From RGIG1934 sp964492545 (lineage in GTDB: Bacteria; Bacillota; Clostridia; Lachnospirales; Lachnospiraceae), in contig CAZBKO010000031.1 of assembly GCA_964492545.1 (NCBI GenBank), forward strand, positions 1 through 21,194: DNA of 21,194 nucleotides, written 5' to 3'. Of this stretch, positions 7,158 to 14,842 are shown piece by piece; positions within the stretch are counted from its first letter, which is position 1, and each line of letters opens with the position of its first letter. Under the pieces are notes generated by a model. It was not told the origin of the DNA. It worked only from the letters and a program-made list of their open reading frames with translations, and did not search any database. The translations under genes were made by a program, and so were the position numbers.

Positions 7158-8168
7158 ATGAAAGCAGGAAAAGTTTCGGAACCGATGCTAAAGCGCTCGG
7201 TTCTAAAGAGGATATCATATAAAGATAAGGATATATTTTCAGGGGCAGGTCTTTGCAGAGACTTTGCCTCTATGCTTATATCTGAGGATGAAGAGATTAT
7301 TTTGTCAACAGACACAGTTACATATGGTCACGACAGCATTGCAGTATACGGTATTAACAGAACCGCAAACAACATTGCAGTATCAGGTGGACATATTAAA
7401 GGTGTTATGGTTTCTGTTACAATGCCGGGAAATACAATGGAATCAGAACTTAATTTTCTTATGAGAGACATTGCAAGTGAGTGTAAAAAGCGTCGTATTG
7501 AAATAATTGGCGGGCATACAGAAACTGTTGACTATGTGAATAAAATGGTTGTCAGCTTTACAGGAGTTGGCGTCAGAAAGAAGACTACGCATATTTCTGT
7601 TGATAATATCAGGCCCGGTATGGATATTGTAATGTCCAAGGACATTGCGATTGAGGGAACGTCACTTATGGCATATGCAAATGAAGAGATGTTATGTGAG
7701 CGTTTTCAAAGGAGCTTTGTTGATATGGCGAAGAGGGCAATAGAAGATATTTCTATTGTAAAGGAAGCAGCAATTGCAGCAGAAAATGGTGTTGCTGCAA
7801 TGCATGACATCAGCAATGGCGGAGCTTTTGGCGCATTATGGGAGTTGGCAGCAGGCGTTAATCTTGGGCTATCGGTTTACCTTGACAAAATAAGTGTTCG
7901 TCAGGAGACCATAGAACTTTGCGAGATTCTCGATATTAATCCATACACTCTTGTGTCAGGCGGAGCTCTTTTGATGGTGACAGAGGATGGAACAGGTCTT
8001 GAAAATGCATTAAATGAAGCAGGTATCAAAGCAAGTGTTATAGGTCAGATAACAGCGGACAATGATAGAGTAATCATAAAAGGGGAGGATAGAAGATTTC
8101 TAGAACCACCTAAGGGCGATGAGATAGTGAGAAAAATGGCAAGTGTGCCCCGCAAAAAGAGTATTTAG
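7158..8168 (+). CDS. AIR synthase/HypE-like family protein
   Basis: A 336-residue cytoplasmic protein with the two-domain fold of the PurM/HypE/ThiL/SelD superfamily. The N-terminal half carries STDTVTYGHDSIAVYGINRTANNIAVSGG, matching the nucleotide-binding strand-loop of HypE-like proteins, and EIIGGHTETVD follows. The C-terminal half has MHDISNGGAFGALWELA and LVSGGALLM, which match the second domain. True HypE ends with a cysteine that is carbamoylated during hydrogenase cyanide-ligand synthesis. This protein ends in RKKSI with no terminal cysteine, and no other hydrogenase-maturation gene is present, so it is probably not a functional HypE. The family member's substrate is unknown. GGAG lies 5 nt before the ATG. 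It follows the VanW gene by 24 nt. Confidence 0.85.
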   Translation: MKAGKVSEPMLKRSVLKRISYKDKDIFSGAGLCRDFASMLISEDEEIILSTDTVTYGHDSIAVYGINRTANNIAVSGGHIKGVMVSVTMPGNTMESELNFLMRDIASECKKRRIEIIGGHTETVDYVNKMVVSFTGVGVRKKTTHISVDNIRPGMDIVMSKDIAIEGTSLMAYANEEMLCERFQRSFVDMAKRAIEDISIVKEAAIAAENGVAAMHDISNGGAFGALWELAAGVNLGLSVYLDKISVRQETIELCEILDINPYTLVSGGALLMVTEDGTGLENALNEAGIKASVIGQITADNDRVIIKGEDRRFLEPPKGDEIVRKMASVPRKKSI

Positions 8169-8229
8169 TTAAAAACATGGGCAGAAGAGAAATAACCTGC
8201 GGTAAAGCTGCTCTAGAATGGAGAGAATT

Positions 8230-8712
8230 ATGAGAGAAAAAATATTAGAAGTTATAGAAAAAAACAGTAGAATAGATATACATGATTTGGCAGTAATGCT
8301 TGGAATTTCTGAGATAGAAGCAGCCAATGAAATCGCTGATATGGAGAAAGAAAAAGTTATTTGTGGATATCACACACTTATTAACTGGGATAAGACATCC
8401 AAAGAAGATGTAGTAGCACTTATAGAAGTGCAGGTTACACCTCAGCGAGGACAGGGCTTTGACAAGCTGGCAGAGAGAATCTACAAATTTAGTGAGGTTA
8501 GAGCCGTGTACCTTATGAGTGGAGGATTTGATTTCACAGTTATAATAGAAGGAAAGAATATGAGAGAAGTTGCAATGTTTGTATCAGAGAAGCTTGCACC
8601 AATGGAAGCTATCAGATCAACAGCAACACATTTTGTACTAAAAAAATACAAAGACCATGGTACAATTTTAGTAGAAAATGTTCAGGATGAAAGGATGTTG
8701 GTGACCCCATAA
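8230..8712 (+). CDS. Lrp/AsnC family transcriptional regulator
   Basis: A 160-residue DNA-binding protein. Residues about 3-50 form an AsnC-type winged helix-turn-helix (ILEVIEKNSRIDIHDLAVMLGISEIEAANEI). Residues about 60-140 match the RAM/ligand-binding domain (VVALIEVQVTPQRGQGFDKLAERI; VRAVYLMSGGFDFTVIIEG). Family members form dimers or octamers and respond to amino acids. An ATG at 8218 gives four extra residues but has no ribosome binding site; GGAGAG at 8220-8225 fits the ATG at 8230. The stop codon overlaps the next gene's ATG by one base, and that gene is an aminotransferase. A local role in controlling amino-acid metabolism is the natural inference. Confidence 0.9.
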   Translation: MREKILEVIEKNSRIDIHDLAVMLGISEIEAANEIADMEKEKVICGYHTLINWDKTSKEDVVALIEVQVTPQRGQGFDKLAERIYKFSEVRAVYLMSGGFDFTVIIEGKNMREVAMFVSEKLAPMEAIRSTATHFVLKKYKDHGTILVENVQDERMLVTP

Positions 8713-9893
8713 TGAGAAATCCACTATCTAAGACAGTTGTAGAAATACAGCCATCGGGAATAAGAAAATTTTTTGATATAGTAAGCGAGATGAAAGACGC
8801 AATCTCCCTTGGTGTTGGTGAGCCAGACTTTGACACACCATGGCACATCAGGGAAGAAGGAATTTATTCACTTGAAAAAGGACGCACATTTTATACGTCA
8901 AATGCAGGACTTAAGGAGCTAAAAATAGAGATATGCAAGTACCTTAAGAGGAAGCAGAATCTGGAATATGATTATAACAACGAAGTAATTGTAACTGTGG
9001 GCGGAAGTGAAGCAATAGACATAGCACTAAGAGCAATGATTGATCCGGGAGATGAAGTTCTGATTCCACAGCCAAGCTACGTGTCATATGTTCCATGTGT
9101 AAGCCTTGCATACGGCAAGCCTGTAATTATTGAACTTAAGGAAGATAATAACTTTAGGCTAACCAAGGAAGAAGTCCTTGAAAAAATAACAGACAAAACA
9201 AAAATATTGATACTGCCATTTCCTAATAATCCAACAGGAGCAATTTTGGAAAAATCAGATTTAGAGGATATAGCAAAGGTATGTATTGAAAATGATATCT
9301 ATGTACTATCAGATGAAATATATTCAGAACTATCATATAAGGAAAAACACATTTCCATTGCAAGTATACCGGGAATGCAGGAAAGAACCATTCTAATAAA
9401 CGGATTTTCGAAGGCCTATGCTATGACGGGATGGAGACTTGGATATGCATGCGGACCAAAAGAAATTCTAAAGCAAATGATAAAAATACATCAGTTTGCA
9501 ATTATGTGTGCGCCTACAAATAGCCAGTATGCTGCGGTTGAGGCTCTTAAAAACGGAGACAGGGATGTTGAAATGATGTGTGAATCATATAATCAACGAA
9601 GAAGATTTTTGCTAAACGCTCTCAGAGAAATGGGACTGGAATGCTTCGAGCCTTATGGCGCATTTTATATGTTTCCTTCAATTAAGAAATTTGGTATGAC
9701 ATCAGACGAATTTGCCACAAGACTATTGATGGAGCAAAAGGTAGCGGTTGTTCCGGGAACAGCCTTTGGAGATTGTGGAGAGGGATTTTTACGAGTATCA
9801 TATGCGTACTCTCTTGAAGATTTAAAGAGAGCACTTGAGAGAATTGGTAAATTTATTAATACACTGGAAAGTGAGGCAGAAAAAAATGCTTAA
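8712..9893 (+). CDS. PLP-dependent class I/II aminotransferase
   Basis: A 393-residue fold-type I aminotransferase, of usual length (about 390). Recognisable features are SLGVGEPDFDTP near the N-terminus, NNPTG at 172-176, SDEIYSEL with Asp201 binding the cofactor ring, the PLP lysine Lys234 in GFSKAYAMTGWRLGY, and the C-terminal FLRVSYA supplying the substrate-carboxylate arginine. It should transfer an amino group between an amino acid and a 2-oxo acid. Sequence style suggests the aspartate/aromatic group, but the substrate cannot be fixed. It overlaps the Lrp-type regulator by one base, so the pair is probably translated together. Its 3' end overlaps trmL by 8 nt. Confidence 0.92.
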   Translation: MRNPLSKTVVEIQPSGIRKFFDIVSEMKDAISLGVGEPDFDTPWHIREEGIYSLEKGRTFYTSNAGLKELKIEICKYLKRKQNLEYDYNNEVIVTVGGSEAIDIALRAMIDPGDEVLIPQPSYVSYVPCVSLAYGKPVIIELKEDNNFRLTKEEVLEKITDKTKILILPFPNNPTGAILEKSDLEDIAKVCIENDIYVLSDEIYSELSYKEKHISIASIPGMQERTILINGFSKAYAMTGWRLGYACGPKEILKQMIKIHQFAIMCAPTNSQYAAVEALKNGDRDVEMMCESYNQRRRFLLNALREMGLECFEPYGAFYMFPSIKKFGMTSDEFATRLLMEQKVAVVPGTAFGDCGEGFLRVSYAYSLEDLKRALERIGKFINTLESEAEKNA

Positions 9894-10377
9894 TGTAGTA
9901 TTGTTAGAGCCTGAGATTCCTGCAAATACAGGAAATATAGGAAGAACCTGCGTCGCAACAGGCAGCAGACTTCATCTGATTGAACCTCTTGGATTCAAAA
10001 TAGATGAAAAATCACTGAAAAGAGCAGGACTTGATTACTGGGAACATTTAGATGTTACAGTCTATGAAAGCTATGAGGATTTTCTCGAAAAGAATCCGGG
10101 TGCACATGTGTATATGGCAACAACAAAATCAAAAAAGACATACACAGAAGTGACATATGAAGACAATTGCTACATAATGTTTGGTAAGGAAAGTGCAGGA
10201 ATACCGGAAGAAATATTGATGGATAACGAGGAAACAGCGGTGAGAATACCCATGCTTCCAGAGATTAGATCACTTAATTTATCCAATTCAGTGGCAGTAG
10301 TTGTATATGAGGCACTTAGACAGCAGAAATTTGAGAATTTTCAAATGAAGGGGCAGTTACATAATCATACATGGTAA
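9886..10377 (+). CDS. trmL: tRNA (cytidine(34)-2'-O)-methyltransferase TrmL
   Basis: A 163-residue SPOUT-class enzyme expected to methylate the 2'-hydroxyl of the wobble nucleotide (C34 or cmnm5U34) in tRNA-Leu isoacceptors using S-adenosylmethionine. The three SPOUT motifs are present: EIPANTGNIGRTCVATG at residues about 8-24, MFGKESAGIPEE near 100, and IPMLPEIRSLNLSNSVAVVVYEALRQ at about 121-146, which forms the trefoil-knot SAM site. Length is typical for the minimal TrmL form. The frame is open further upstream to an ATG at 9835, but that part lies within the aminotransferase gene. GAGG (9873-9876) is 9 nt before the ATG at 9886, where the family's normal N-terminus (MLNVVLLEPEIP) begins. 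Confidence 0.95.
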   Translation: MLNVVLLEPEIPANTGNIGRTCVATGSRLHLIEPLGFKIDEKSLKRAGLDYWEHLDVTVYESYEDFLEKNPGAHVYMATTKSKKTYTEVTYEDNCYIMFGKESAGIPEEILMDNEETAVRIPMLPEIRSLNLSNSVAVVVYEALRQQKFENFQMKGQLHNHTW

Positions 10378-10392
10378 AAATAGGGAGAGCGT

Positions 10393-11142
10393 ATGAGTGA
10401 TAGTTGGAAAGTAACAACAATAGAAGACGACACTATAGTAACAAAAAAAAGCGGACATTTTACGGGATGGCACAAATATGTCATTCCCGTTGTGTCTGCT
10501 TTAATTATTATTGGAGTATTGGCAGGAGTAGGCATACTCATAAGAGAAATTAAGTATTCAGGGTTTGAAGGCAAGCTAAAGCTTGGAAGATACAAATCAG
10601 CCTATGAATATTATATAGATGAAGACAATAGCGATGAACAGATAGAAAATATGAAGATACTTAAGGATTTTATAATTGACAAACAATATTCATATGTGAA
10701 GAATCCCAGTGAAAAGAAGCTTATTGATTTTTGGGAGCTTGCTGTGTGCTTTCTGGATGAAATTGATAATCAGGACAGCAGCTTCTATGACGATATTTGC
10801 AATTTCACCAAGCTGGAGAAAAAGATAACAGTCGGTTATACGGATGAAATCAGCTTAGATGGTATTGGAATGCTGGAAGCCGATTTTCAGTATTATGATG
10901 TAACCTCATATTACCATGAAAATCCGGACGATTACCATTGCCCAATCAGCACAAATGTTGAATTTGAAAATGTATATATAGGCAAGAAGCAGGCTGATTA
11001 TGAGGAGAAGTCAAAAAAAGTCGACGTGATGTATGATTCGGTGGCTGTATTGAATAATGAAGATAATGATATAGCACGTATATTTACTGATTATATCAAT
11101 AAAGTTGTTGACATGAGAGAGGCGTGGAACGATGGTGAATAA
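10393..11142 (+). CDS. Single-pass membrane protein, unknown function (first of a tandem pair)
   Basis: A 249-residue protein I cannot assign to a named family. A short cytoplasmic tip (MSDSWKVTTIEDD) precedes one membrane segment at residues about 29-51. The remaining ~195 residues would lie outside the cell by the positive-inside rule. The outer part is acidic, rich in Tyr and Asp, and probably mixed helix and strand. GGGAG lies upstream at good spacing, 16 nt after trmL. Its stop overlaps the start of the next gene by 11 nt, and the two proteins share the N-terminal WKV tip, a membrane segment and a similar first outer helical stretch. They are likely related and likely act together. Confidence 0.75.
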   Translation: MSDSWKVTTIEDDTIVTKKSGHFTGWHKYVIPVVSALIIIGVLAGVGILIREIKYSGFEGKLKLGRYKSAYEYYIDEDNSDEQIENMKILKDFIIDKQYSYVKNPSEKKLIDFWELAVCFLDEIDNQDSSFYDDICNFTKLEKKITVGYTDEISLDGIGMLEADFQYYDVTSYYHENPDDYHCPISTNVEFENVYIGKKQADYEEKSKKVDVMYDSVAVLNNEDNDIARIFTDYINKVVDMREAWNDGE

Positions 11143-12742
11143 CGAAGAAAAATGGAAGGTTGAAGTCGTTGAGAAAAAAATTGAAGAGCCTCAAATTGCA
11201 GCTGAAAGGATTAAAGTAAGCCGAACAAAAAAACTTATGATAGGAATATCCATATTTGTAATCGCAGCCTGCATGATAGTGGGAGCGGTATATTCAGGGC
11301 ATGACAAGAAAGATGACACGCCAAGGTTTGATAAACTTATGGAAGCAGGAGATTTCAATACAATTAAATATGAGCTTAACACATTTACTGACGAGCAGCG
11401 CCAACTAGTCAAGGATTATTATGAAAGTAATTTGAGCAGGTATAACGAAACAGGTTCGGAAGAATTATATAGAAAGCTATCAATATATACTACTGCATTT
11501 TTGGATGAATATGAGGATTTCAGTGAATTCCGAGAGCTCTCTGAATCAAAGGAAACCTATGATTTAGGCGTGGAGAACTTTGATAAAGGCGCTTATGTAA
11601 GTGCTAAAGAATGCTTTGCATATGTTATTAAGGAAGATACCCTCTATGAAAAGGCATGTGAATACATTAAGAAGATTGACGGTATGAAACAGCAAGAGTT
11701 AGTTATAAATGTGTGGTATACCAGCACAGATAGCGAAAAGAATATCAGCAGGATGGAAGACGAATTTATCAGGTCCAAGGCGAAAGAATATCCGATGTAT
11801 AACATCAAATTTAATAATACATTTGTTGAAAACAAAGAGCTCAGCAATAAAGTAATAGAGGACAAACCAGACGTAATATTTCCAGGTGATTACTATGAAT
11901 TCAACGATTATTTATGTATGTCATATACAACACATTTTCCGGTACTTGTATATAACTCGGATTATTTAGATAAAGCTGATGTGGAATCGATTGAAAACAT
12001 ATTGGCAAAGACCAATGAAAGCTGCGTATCACAGTTGTATATTCCATTAAATGATTTAGAGATTTTCAGTACATTTCTTATGATTGGAAGCACAGATATT
12101 GATTACTATGATTACGATTTAAATAACTTTGGCATTTATGGAACAGAGGCTGGAGTGGCAGGTGCGATTGAAAATATAAGAAGTCTGAAATACAAGGTAT
12201 ATACTGAGAATGATGGAATTGAACTGATGAAACAGGGGAAAATTGCAGCGGCTATTGTAGATTATGAATATTGTGAAGAAATTGAAAAAGGAATAGGTGA
12301 TAAAATTTGCTATGCCAAACTGCCATTATGTACGATAAATGATGAGGAACAGTTGATAGGTGGAGTAAATTTTGATACGAATTTTTATGTAAGATATGAT
12401 TTCCCTGAAGAAACAATAATACGAGAATTTGCTAATTTGATATATGATGTTTCCAATGGAAGGGAAAGCTTTGAGGATTATGGAATAATCAGTAAATATT
12501 CCTCACTTGAGGATAATAATGTCACTGAGGATGAGCGTGATTTGTACAGTGTTGCATTAGGACAATTGGCATATATTAATTATATAGTCCAAGATAAGAT
12601 TTTGTACAAAAACCTGCAGGAGATGAGCGATTTTATCATCAGTTCCGAATCAAAAGACGAGGTAGAACAGTATGTGATGCAATCGCTTAAATGGCTGGTG
12701 TATGTAAACGACCAGCCATCAGAAGATTTATTTAACTTTTGA
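11132..12742 (+). CDS. Membrane-anchored protein with extracellular solute-binding-like domain
   Basis: A 536-residue protein. The cytoplasmic tip (MVNNEEKWKVEVVEKK) is followed by a membrane segment at residues about 35-54. Residues about 60-185 are helical and include a TPR-like unit (ENFDKGAYVSAKECFAYVIKEDTLYEKACEYI). From residue about 189 (LVINVWYTSTDSE) to about 450 the sequence resembles family 1 extracellular solute-binding proteins: PDVIFPGDYYEFNDYL, FPVLVYNSDYLDKADVESI and the GIELMKQGKIAAAIVDYEY hinge-side stretch. It has no lipobox, and no ABC permease or ATPase gene is adjacent. It may be a tethered sensor or binding domain rather than a transporter subunit; the ligand is unknown. 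It ends in a 15-nt convergent overlap with the sensor-kinase gene. Confidence 0.7.
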   Translation: MVNNEEKWKVEVVEKKIEEPQIAAERIKVSRTKKLMIGISIFVIAACMIVGAVYSGHDKKDDTPRFDKLMEAGDFNTIKYELNTFTDEQRQLVKDYYESNLSRYNETGSEELYRKLSIYTTAFLDEYEDFSEFRELSESKETYDLGVENFDKGAYVSAKECFAYVIKEDTLYEKACEYIKKIDGMKQQELVINVWYTSTDSEKNISRMEDEFIRSKAKEYPMYNIKFNNTFVENKELSNKVIEDKPDVIFPGDYYEFNDYLCMSYTTHFPVLVYNSDYLDKADVESIENILAKTNESCVSQLYIPLNDLEIFSTFLMIGSTDIDYYDYDLNNFGIYGTEAGVAGAIENIRSLKYKVYTENDGIELMKQGKIAAAIVDYEYCEEIEKGIGDKICYAKLPLCTINDEEQLIGGVNFDTNFYVRYDFPEETIIREFANLIYDVSNGRESFEDYGIISKYSSLEDNNVTEDERDLYSVALGQLAYINYIVQDKILYKNLQEMSDFIISSESKDEVEQYVMQSLKWLVYVNDQPSEDLFNF

Positions 12743-14104
12743 TAATGTAAAAATAAATTCAGTGCCAACACCTTCGGTGCTGATAACATTAATATTTTCA
12801 CCGTGGGAGGTAACAATCTCTCTGGCAATTGAAAGTCCAAGGCCGGAGCCGGTTTTGTCCTTTCCACGGGAAAGATCAGACTTGTAAAATCTATCCCATA
12901 TCTTACTTACACTATCCTTTGGAATTCCAATTCCCGTATCCTTAACGGAAACAAATATTTTCTCATTACGTTCTTTAACTGATATATAAATGGTTGAATT
13001 GTTGTGGCTGAATTTGATGGCATTATCGATGAGATTATAAATAACCTGCTGAATTTTATCTTTATCTATAACCACCACATAGTCCTTTGATTCAACGGTC
13101 AAATCCAGTTTGATTTTCTTTTTGGTACATTTTCCCTCAAATGACAGCAAAATAGGTTTGATTAATTCATAAATGTTTGTCTCTGATAAATCAAGGCGGG
13201 TGCTGCCTGTATCCCATGCATTGAGCGTCAGAAGACTGCTGGTAAGCTTGGTGAGTCTGTCGGTCTCAAACAATACAATATTAAGATATTTATTCTGCAT
13301 TTCCACAGGAATTGTACCGTCCTCCATGGCTTCAACATACCCCTTTATGGAGGTAAGTGGTGACCTGAAATCATGAGAAATATTGGCTATGAATTTCTTT
13401 TGATCTTCCTCTAAGGTATTGAGCTCAGAGGCCATGAAATTAAGTGAAACTCCAAGACGTCCTATTTCATCATCACCAGTAAAATCTTTAAGCCCTGAAT
13501 ATGTAAGGTTTCCTTTTGCATATTCACTTGCAGCAGTACTCAGCTTTTTCACTGGAAAATATACCACAAATGTAAATAGAATCAGTATAACAAGTGAAAA
13601 TATAAATATTGCCAGGGCAATAAGGTAAATCTGATTCATTATGTCATGATGTTCAGGATTTAATTCTGATACAGGGTAGTTAATTATGATATATCCGGAT
13701 GTTTCATAACCTGCATTTACAGGCATCGCCACTGTAATTACAGTTTCTTCGTAGTATCCATAGAAATGTCCTGTAACATAAGTCTTATTTCCGAAATCGG
13801 TTATATCAAATTTGGAAAATTCTTCATATTGAGAATCAGGGTCAGAGGCATATAGTATTTTGCCGGATGAATTAATGTACCAAATATCACCGGCGGTAAT
13901 ATTTGAAAGCTTATTGAAGCTGTCTTCGTTTATCAAACCGGAGGTATTGGCAATATAATGAATTTCGTTATATAATTCGTCGGCCTTTGAATCTATCAGC
14001 TTATCTGCAACCATTGAGCTTCCTTTAATTTCAATGAAAAGAAGGCTGACAAGCGCAAACAGGATATAGCCTAGTATAAATTTGTAGTATAATGTTTTTT
14101 TCAT
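12728..14104 (-). CDS. Membrane sensor histidine kinase (HAMP-HisKA-HATPase)
   Basis: A 458-residue two-component sensor. The first membrane segment is at residues about 9-26, an extracellular sensor region at about 27-155, and the second membrane segment at about 157-183. A HAMP domain follows (VKKLSTAASEYAKGNLTY), then the HisKA H-box FIANISHDFRSPLTSIKGY with the phosphorylated His244. The ATPase domain has an N-box around Asn357/Asn361, G1 DTGIGI at 389-394, an F-box at WDRFYK and G2 TGSGLGL at 418-424. All kinase motifs are intact. AAAGGA precedes the ATG by 7 nt. It follows the response regulator by 11 nt and is its obvious partner. The extracellular domain is about 130 residues and its signal is unknown. 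Confidence 0.93.
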   Translation of the reverse strand: MKKTLYYKFILGYILFALVSLLFIEIKGSSMVADKLIDSKADELYNEIHYIANTSGLINEDSFNKLSNITAGDIWYINSSGKILYASDPDSQYEEFSKFDITDFGNKTYVTGHFYGYYEETVITVAMPVNAGYETSGYIIINYPVSELNPEHHDIMNQIYLIALAIFIFSLVILILFTFVVYFPVKKLSTAASEYAKGNLTYSGLKDFTGDDEIGRLGVSLNFMASELNTLEEDQKKFIANISHDFRSPLTSIKGYVEAMEDGTIPVEMQNKYLNIVLFETDRLTKLTSSLLTLNAWDTGSTRLDLSETNIYELIKPILLSFEGKCTKKKIKLDLTVESKDYVVVIDKDKIQQVIYNLIDNAIKFSHNNSTIYISVKERNEKIFVSVKDTGIGIPKDSVSKIWDRFYKSDLSRGKDKTGSGLGLSIAREIVTSHGENINVISTEGVGTEFIFTLSKVK

Positions 14105-14115
14105 ATCTTAATCCT

Positions 14116-14820
14116 TTATTTGCGAGTTTCGAATTTGTAGCCGATACCCCAGACTGTTGAGAGTGCCCAGGCGTCACTGTCACTGATCTTCTCGCGAATA
14201 CGCTTAATGTGAACGTCTACAGTTCTGGTATCGCCGATGTATTCATAGCCCCATATATGGTCTAACAGCTGCTCTCTTGTAAATACCTGATTAGGAGATG
14301 ATGCAAGGAAATATAGAAGTTCGATTTCTTTGGGCGGCATTTCAATGTTGTTACCCTTGTAGGTTACAGCATAGTTGGTCATGTTGATTGTAAGGTCAGG
14401 AAATTCAACCATATCACCGGAAGCTGCCTTGACTGGTTCAGGTGCAGGTGCTTTATATCTTCGAAGTACAGCCTTTACTCGGGCTACAAGCTCCTTTGAA
14501 TCAAAGGGCTTTATCATATAGTCATCGGCTCCAAGCTCGAGACCAAGAACCTTGTCGAACACTTCACCCTTTGCAGACAGCATTATTATAGGAACATTAC
14601 TGTCTTTTCTAAGCTCTCGACATACCTGGTAGCCATCCATTCCGGGAAGCATCAGATCCAATAGAATCAAATCAGGTGAAAATTCTTTGAATGCCACCAG
14701 GGCAGATTCACCATCCTCCACAGTTTGAGTTTCAAAACACTCCTTTATTAAGTATAGTGAAATAAGTTCTGAAATATTTGTATCATCATCTACGATGAGA
14801 ATTTTCTGTTTTGCGCCCAT
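14116..14820 (-). CDS. OmpR/PhoB-type response regulator
   Basis: A 234-residue response regulator. The receiver domain has acidic residues Asp11 and Asp12 (VDDD), the phospho-acceptor Asp55 (LILLDLMLPGMDG), the switch Ser82 and Lys104 (MIKPF). After a Pro/Ala linker near residue 125, the winged-helix DNA-binding domain runs to the end (MPPKEIELLYFLASSPNQVFTREQLLDHIWGYEYIGDTRTVDVHIKRIREKI). Such regulators bind as dimers to direct repeats when phosphorylated by the paired kinase. GGAGG is 7 nt before the ATG. It sits 22 nt after mutS2 and appears to be read from the mutS2 promoter. A candidate direct repeat lies in the divergent control region upstream of mutS2. Confidence 0.95.
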   Translation of the reverse strand: MGAKQKILIVDDDTNISELISLYLIKECFETQTVEDGESALVAFKEFSPDLILLDLMLPGMDGYQVCRELRKDSNVPIIMLSAKGEVFDKVLGLELGADDYMIKPFDSKELVARVKAVLRRYKAPAPEPVKAASGDMVEFPDLTINMTNYAVTYKGNNIEMPPKEIELLYFLASSPNQVFTREQLLDHIWGYEYIGDTRTVDVHIKRIREKISDSDAWALSTVWGIGYKFETRK

Positions 14821-14842
14821 TAAATGGCCTCCATTCTGATAT

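Noticed and set aside
8181..8212. GCAG / CTGC pairing and possible operator before the Lrp-type regulator
   Set aside because: The arms are only four bases and no -35/-10 pair of good spacing was found, so I could not support a promoter or an autoregulatory site.
9835..9885. N-terminal extension of TrmL by 17 residues
   Set aside because: The extension overlaps the aminotransferase coding region out of frame, and the normal TrmL N-terminus with GAGG 9 nt upstream begins at 9886.
12728..12790. CACC-TTC-GGTG as a terminator between the convergent genes
   Set aside because: It has a four-base stem, lies inside the sensor-kinase coding region and has no T-tract on either strand.
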